Under the pieces are notes generated by a model that ran no database searches, had not been told where the DNA came from, and saw only the letters and a program-made list of their open reading frames with translations. From Bacteroidales bacterium UBA1181 (lineage in GTDB: Bacteria; Bacteroidota; Bacteroidia; Bacteroidales; Paludibacteraceae), in NCBI GenBank assembly GCA_002310215.1, contig DBYR01000025.1, positions 1 through 64,000 on the forward strand: 64,000 bases of DNA. The letters are read 5' to 3'. Made by a program: the position numbers and the translations under genes. This document shows positions 60,274 through 64,000 of the stretch, piece after piece (the first letter of the stretch is position 1; each line of letters opens with the position of its first letter).

Positions 60274-61383
60274 ATGTACCTATCTCGCCTTCGTATACTC
60301 AATTACAAGAATATCCGGGAAGCGGATCTCGCGTTTTCGCCTAAGATCAACTGCTTCGTGGGCAATAACGGCATGGGCAAGACCAACCTGTTGGACGCTG
60401 TCTACTACCTCTCCTTCTGCAAGAGCCATTGCAACGCGATCGACAGCCAGAACATCACGCATGACGAGGAGTTCCTGATGCTGGAGGGCACGTATGAGCG
60501 GGGCGAGCGGAAGGTGGATATCCATTGCGACCTGAAGCGTCGCCAGAAGAAGCATTTCAAGTGCGACAAGAAGGAGTACGAGAAGCTCTCCGACCATATC
60601 GGACTCTTGCCGTTGGTGATCATATCCCCCGCCGATGACGCCTTGATATCGGAGGGAAGCGACGAGCGGAGGAAGTTCATGGACGGCTTCATCTCGCAAT
60701 ATGATAAGAAATATCTCTCCTGCCTCTTGGCCTACAACAATGCCCTGTCGCAACGCAACGCGATGATCAAGGCGGAGAACAGGGAAGACCTGTTGCTCGA
60801 CGTGCTGGAGGCGCAGATGGTGGAGTATGGGAGCTATATCTTCGCGAAAAGGAGCGATTTCATCGAACATTTCCTGCCTCACTTCTCCGAGTTCCACCAG
60901 ATCGTCTCCGATGGGAAGGAGCAGGTGGGCCTGACCTACCGTTCGCACTTGCAGGACTCCCTTCCTTTCGAGGAACAGCTCAAGGCGACCCGCGACCGCG
61001 ACTTCGTCATCGGTTACTCCACGAAGGGTATCCACAAGGATGACCTCGACATGGAGATGGGCGGACTTCCCATCAAACGCATCGGTTCGCAGGGGCAGAA
61101 CAAGACATACCTGATCGCCCTGAAACTGGCCCAGTTCAACTTCCTGAAGGAACAGGGTGGGGTGCGACCCATTCTGCTTTTGGACGATATATTCGACAAG
61201 CTTGACGCCCAGCGTGTGAGCCGCATCCTGCAGTTGCTGCGGGACGACCGCTTCGGACAGGTATTCATCTCCGACACCGACCGGGAGCACCTCTCCTCGA
61301 TTCTGGAACATTCGGGGTGCGACTACCTCCTCTTCAAGGTGGAGGATGGTGTGGTGGAACAACTCATGGAGGTGAAGCGATGA
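60274..61383 (+). CDS. recF: DNA replication and repair protein RecF
   Basis: A 369-residue SMC-like ATPase that loads RecA at gaps. Walker A is CFVGNNGMGKTNLLDAVYYL, the signature is GSQGQNKTYLIALKLAQF, and Walker B is PILLLDDIFDKLDAQRV. The start is set at MYLSRLRILNYKNI (60274); the open frame upstream encodes nothing family-like. Its stop overlaps the DUF721 start by 4 bases (ATGA). Confidence 0.96.
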   Translation: MYLSRLRILNYKNIREADLAFSPKINCFVGNNGMGKTNLLDAVYYLSFCKSHCNAIDSQNITHDEEFLMLEGTYERGERKVDIHCDLKRRQKKHFKCDKKEYEKLSDHIGLLPLVIISPADDALISEGSDERRKFMDGFISQYDKKYLSCLLAYNNALSQRNAMIKAENREDLLLDVLEAQMVEYGSYIFAKRSDFIEHFLPHFSEFHQIVSDGKEQVGLTYRSHLQDSLPFEEQLKATRDRDFVIGYSTKGIHKDDLDMEMGGLPIKRIGSQGQNKTYLIALKLAQFNFLKEQGGVRPILLLDDIFDKLDAQRVSRILQLLRDDRFGQVFISDTDREHLSSILEHSGCDYLLFKVEDGVVEQLMEVKR

Positions 61384-61670
61384 AGGCGAAGGATCCTGAA
61401 TTGTTGGGCGGCTACATAGAGGACTTCCTCCATCAGGGGGAACTGGGCAAGCGCATCGCCGAACAGCAGGTGCTGGAAGAGTGGCGCAAGTTGGGTGGCG
61501 GCAACATCGGGCGGTATACCAACAACGTCTATCTGAGCGGGCGCAAACTCTTCGTGAAGCTCACCTCCCCATTGTTGAAAAACGACCTGATGATGAGCCG
61601 AAGCACCTTGGTGGAACGCCTGAACGGGAAGGTGGGGACATCAGTGATCGATGATATAGTTTTTTTATGA
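61380..61670 (+). CDS. DUF721 domain-containing protein
   Basis: A 96-residue protein of the DUF721 family (often found beside recF in Bacteroidota). Typical features are an N-terminal helix (ELLGGYIEDFLHQGELGKRIAEQQVLEEW), the NVYLSGRKLFVKLTSPLLKN strands and a closing NGKVGTSVIDDIVFL. The start is the ATG overlapping the recF stop; the longer open frame starts inside recF. Related proteins are thought to act on nucleic acid or ribosome-associated processes, but the role here is unproven. Confidence 0.88.
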   Translation: MKAKDPELLGGYIEDFLHQGELGKRIAEQQVLEEWRKLGGGNIGRYTNNVYLSGRKLFVKLTSPLLKNDLMMSRSTLVERLNGKVGTSVIDDIVFL

Positions 61671-61692
61671 TAATCTGTTAACTGACATATAG

Positions 61693-62145
61693 ATGGATAA
61701 TTCTGTTTTCGATGCCGAGGCGGTTAAATTCAACCACCAGATGAGTGTGCAAATCCGTTTTAACGACGTGGATATTTACGGACATGTGAACAATGCGGTC
61801 ATCCTTTCCTACTTCGATTTGGGGAAAGTCTCCTATTTCGAGGCGTTGGACAAGCAAGGGATCGGTCACGGCGACATGGCGCTGGTGATCGTGAATGTGA
61901 ACGTGGACTTCCAGGCGCCTATTTTCATGGGCGATAATATCGTGGTGAAGACAAAGATCTACGAAATAGGCAACAAGAGCGTGAAGCTCGTTCAGGAGTT
62001 GTATGACGAGAAAACCCAGCGGGTGAAGAGCGTCTGCCGAACCATCATGTGCGGCTTCGACCCTAAGACAAATGTCTCTTTGCCTATCTCCGAAGAGTGG
62101 CGCAAACTGATCTGCGCATACGAAAAAGATGTCGCGCAACACTAA
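61693..62145 (+). CDS. Hotdog-fold acyl-CoA thioesterase
   Basis: A 150-residue thioesterase of the 4-hydroxybenzoyl-CoA/YbgC family. The active-site stretch RFNDVDIYGHVNNAVILSYFD (about 22-42) has the catalytic Asp and the GHVNN turn. NVNVDFQAPIFMGDNIVVKT follows. It probably hydrolyses acyl-CoA or acyl-ACP in the cytoplasm. It starts 22 bp after the DUF721 gene and may be the last gene of that run. Confidence 0.88.
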   Translation: MDNSVFDAEAVKFNHQMSVQIRFNDVDIYGHVNNAVILSYFDLGKVSYFEALDKQGIGHGDMALVIVNVNVDFQAPIFMGDNIVVKTKIYEIGNKSVKLVQELYDEKTQRVKSVCRTIMCGFDPKTNVSLPISEEWRKLICAYEKDVAQH

Positions 62146-62190
62146 AGAGTTAAATTTATTGTGTGGAAGGAATAAAAAATGTGAAATTAT

Positions 62191-62221
62191 TTTGAATTCA
62201 CGATTGTAGGCATTAACTTTG
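62191..62221 (+). promoter_or_regulatory. Promoter of the minimal T9SS-tail protein gene
   Basis: TTTG at 62191-62194, a 19-base spacer, and TAACTTTG at 62214-62221. It overlaps an in-frame TTG at 62219, which therefore cannot be the start codon. Confidence 0.7.
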
Positions 62222-62239
62222 CGGAAAAGGAGAATGGTT

Positions 62240-62563
62240 ATGAAGAGATTCGCTTACATATTGCTGTTGCTCACGTTGATGGGTTCGTCGGTGGTTTCCG
62301 CCCAGTCCGTCAAGAACGGGGGTGAGGTCCGTGATGAGCAATTGGCGGGGAATGTGAGCGAGATAAAGATTTCCTATTCCAACAACTACTTGTATCTCTC
62401 CGGTGTCAAGGAAGGCACGAAGGTGGAGGTGATGAACATGTTGGGCGTGCCTGTGTTCTCTGTGGAGACGAGTGAGCCTAACGAGAAGATCTCATTGGAT
62501 TTGAAGAAGGGATTTTATGTGGTACGCGTTGAGAACATCATCCAGCGCATCGTCATCAGATAA
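62240..62563 (+). CDS. Small secreted protein consisting almost only of a T9SS tail-like domain
   Basis: A 107-residue protein with a signal peptide (MKRFAYILLLL to VVSAQ, 1-22). The mature part is only about 85 residues. Its last 60 (NNYLYLSGVKEGTKVEVMNMLG, VFSVETSEPNEKISLDLKKG, FYVVRVENIIQRIVIR) follow the strand pattern of a T9SS type A sorting domain, including the GFYVVRV motif and basic end. There is no cargo domain. An ATG two codons upstream (62234) is an alternative start. It may be a free-standing tail protein, a competitor or assembly factor, or a relic. Confidence 0.78.
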   Translation: MKRFAYILLLLTLMGSSVVSAQSVKNGGEVRDEQLAGNVSEIKISYSNNYLYLSGVKEGTKVEVMNMLGVPVFSVETSEPNEKISLDLKKGFYVVRVENIIQRIVIR

Positions 62564-62592
62564 TATTTTTACTAATCAGTTATTCCATTATC

Positions 62593-63801
62593 GTGAAGCA
62601 TAAGTTGCTGTCGATTTTGTTGTTTACCTTGCTTTCGCTTGTCGCGAACGCCAAGACGACGGTTTATTTGCTCACCACGTATCCCAGCGACAGGGAGGTT
62701 TATACGGTGTGGGGGCATACGGCGCTATTGGTGACGACCGACTCCACCAGTGTGGTGTACAATTACGGGGTGTTTGAATTCTCCGACGATTTCATCTATA
62801 AGTTTGTCTCCGGGCAGACGGATTATTGCTTGGACACGGACTCTCCTCAGTCAGTTGCCAATGAACTGGTGTGGAAGAACAGCTACGCTTACCTGCATGA
62901 GTTGAATCTGACGAAAACGGAGGCGGAGCGGGTGCATGCCGCGTTGTTGCTGAACGCGAAGCCTGAGAACAAAGTGTATCGTTATAAGTTCTTCTCGGAC
63001 AATTGTGCGACGCGTCCGCGCGAGCTCTTGGAACGTTGCATCGGAGAGGTGAAATATATGCCGATTGGGAACACTGAGAGTTATCGGGACAAGGTCCATG
63101 CGCTTTGTGTGTCAATGCCTTGGTTGCGTGTGGGAATCGACCTGTGTCTTGGTTCGGGCGCGGACGAAGTGATACCGGACGCTATGGTCACGTTCCTGCC
63201 CGTTGAACTGATGAAGCAGGTCGAGAGCGCCACTGTGTCCGATCCGTCGGGTGCCACCCGCCCGTTGGTGAAATCGAAGATGGAGATGTGGCATCCGCAG
63301 CCGAAGAAATTCGTGTCGGGAGACTTCCCCGTATCCCCAGTGAAGACAGGTGTTCTGTTGCTTTCCCTTGCCCTGCTTTCCCTCGTGTTCGCTTGGCGGA
63401 ATATCTGTGTTGCGTATGTGCGGGCATTCGGTGCGACGCTGTTCTTCGTGTTCGGTTTGACGGGCATGCTGATTTTCTTCTTGTCCTTTTTCTCGACGCA
63501 TGAATGTACTTTTCCGAACTTCAATCTAATGTGGACCAACCCGTTGCATCTGGTGGTGGCGGGGATTATTGCGGTAGGGGCGCGCAACCAGTTCGCTAAA
63601 GTCATTTTAGGCATAGATTCGTTGTTGTGCGTGGGGTATCTGCTTTTGATCGCCGTGTTGCCGCAAAGCACGTGTGTGGAATTTATCCAATGTTCGTTCG
63701 CATTGATAATTAGCGTTTTGTCGTATGCGGTTGTATACAAAAAATCTTTTTTGACAATTTTCGACAAAAAAAAGCATTCGGATACACAACGAATAAAATA
63801 A
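62593..63801 (+). CDS. DUF4105 domain membrane protein
   Basis: A 402-residue protein that starts with GTG at 62593. A signal peptide (1-20, ending VANAK) precedes a DUF4105 (Lnb N-terminal type) domain at about 22-190: VYTVWGHTALLV, FEFSDDFIYKFVSGQTDYCL and KFFSDNCATRPRELLERCIG. The His and Cys in these motifs resemble a papain-like or NlpC-type arrangement, but activity is unproven. Residues 255-395 hold about four to five membrane helices. It follows the small T9SS-tail gene by 29 bp and may share its promoter. Confidence 0.85.
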   Translation: MKHKLLSILLFTLLSLVANAKTTVYLLTTYPSDREVYTVWGHTALLVTTDSTSVVYNYGVFEFSDDFIYKFVSGQTDYCLDTDSPQSVANELVWKNSYAYLHELNLTKTEAERVHAALLLNAKPENKVYRYKFFSDNCATRPRELLERCIGEVKYMPIGNTESYRDKVHALCVSMPWLRVGIDLCLGSGADEVIPDAMVTFLPVELMKQVESATVSDPSGATRPLVKSKMEMWHPQPKKFVSGDFPVSPVKTGVLLLSLALLSLVFAWRNICVAYVRAFGATLFFVFGLTGMLIFFLSFFSTHECTFPNFNLMWTNPLHLVVAGIIAVGARNQFAKVILGIDSLLCVGYLLLIAVLPQSTCVEFIQCSFALIISVLSYAVVYKKSFLTIFDKKKHSDTQRIK

Positions 63802-63806
63802 AAAAG

Positions 63807-63814
63807 TAAATTTG
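63807..63814 (+). promoter_or_regulatory. -7 promoter element of the tiny lipoprotein gene
   Basis: TAAATTTG matches TAnnTTTG, 39 bases before the ATG at 63854. Confidence 0.5.
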
Positions 63815-63853
63815 CACTATTGAAAAGAATGGTAATTTATAATTTGATACACA

Positions 63854-63982
63854 ATGAGAACAATTAAGATGGTTATCGCAGCTGCCTTGTTGCTATTGGC
63901 GATGAGTGCGTGCAAGCAGCAACTTTGTCCAGGTTACGGAAACATGCATACTGAGGTGATTGAGCTTCAACAGAATGCGTGA
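63854..63982 (+). CDS. Tiny lipoprotein (42 residues)
   Basis: The frame encodes 42 residues: a lipoprotein signal (MRTIKMVIAAALLLLAMSAC, Cys at residue 20) and a 22-residue mature peptide with a second cysteine (KQQLCPGYGNMHTEVIELQQ). Short lipoproteins with a CP-x-Y core are common in Bacteroidota and of unknown role. A perfect -7 element stands upstream. A T run (GATTTTTTTGT) follows the stop codon at the window edge. The ATG, lipobox and promoter together support a real gene. Confidence 0.72.
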   Translation: MRTIKMVIAAALLLLAMSACKQQLCPGYGNMHTEVIELQQNA

Positions 63983-64000
63983 TTTTTTTGTAAAATATAT

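Noticed and set aside
60280..61362. A 360-codon frame antisense to recF
   Set aside because: recF has all its motifs on the other strand; the antisense product has no recognisable domain or start context.
1..64000. tRNA or rRNA genes
   Set aside because: All gaps longer than 200 bases were read for tRNA-like T-loops (GGTTCRANYCC) and cloverleaf arms, and none fitted. A dedicated scan would be more sensitive.

Overview
The window reads as a chromosomal segment of an anaerobic Bacteroidales bacterium (phylum Bacteroidota). The evidence is C-terminal sorting domains of the type IX secretion system (T9SS), promoters of the Bacteroidota form TTG-N(19-21)-TAnnTTTG, BspA-type leucine-rich repeat proteins, a carboxynorspermidine-type spermidine enzyme, NfnAB-like bifurcating oxidoreductase genes and a C10 cysteine peptidase. 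I cannot place it below order. No rRNA, tRNA, CRISPR array, transposase or phage gene was seen.

Layout. 0-1.4 kb: carboxynorspermidine synthase. 1.5-15.8 kb: surface locus A, with a T9SS cargo protein, a 3359-residue repeat protein, an outer-membrane barrel with an OmpA domain, and a BatD-like secreted protein. 15.8-18.1 kb: NfnA/NfnB-like genes. 18.3-20.7 kb (minus): lipoprotein, rsmI and a conserved hypothetical. 20.8-24.2 kb: an overlapping run of AI-2E-type permease, prmC, recX and a CPBP protease. 24.2-27 kb (minus): folE, a SPOR protein and dnaB. 27.2-41.4 kb: mostly housekeeping (acyltransferase, an NrdJ homologue, sugar-phosphate transferase, secA, lgt, nagB, phosphohexomutase, an ACT-ACT-metallo-beta-lactamase fusion). 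41.4-49.4 kb (minus): surface locus B, with an LRR protein, an LRR/GCDSI-repeat/T9SS fusion and a second barrel. 49.5-53.5 kb (minus): DUF4197 protein, a frameshifted DUF4375-like gene, an SBF-type transporter and hisS. 53.7-58.0 kb: an AT-richer accessory stretch with a BspA-like protein, a hypothetical, a C10 peptidase and a lipoprotein. 58.2-64 kb: phoH-purC-recF-DUF721, a thioesterase, a minimal T9SS-tail protein, a DUF4105 protein and a tiny lipoprotein.

Main results. (1) Loci A and B are paralogous two-gene modules: a very large secreted protein built of about 49-residue GCDSI repeats with a shared C-terminal module and T9SS tail, followed 12-47 bp later by a homologous outer-membrane barrel. 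I propose an adhesin/partner-barrel system analogous to SprB/SprF. (2) The NrdJ homologue has lost the class II ribonucleotide reductase catalytic signature: NPCGE reads SPVGD, so the radical cysteine is valine. It looks like a pseudoenzyme. (3) The C10 peptidase and its neighbouring lipoprotein share an internal AT-rich block with sharp edges, suggesting that the catalytic domain and a candidate inhibitor were exchanged together. (4) A DUF4375-like gene is broken by a one-base change in an A6 run. Several regulatory palindromes are also listed.
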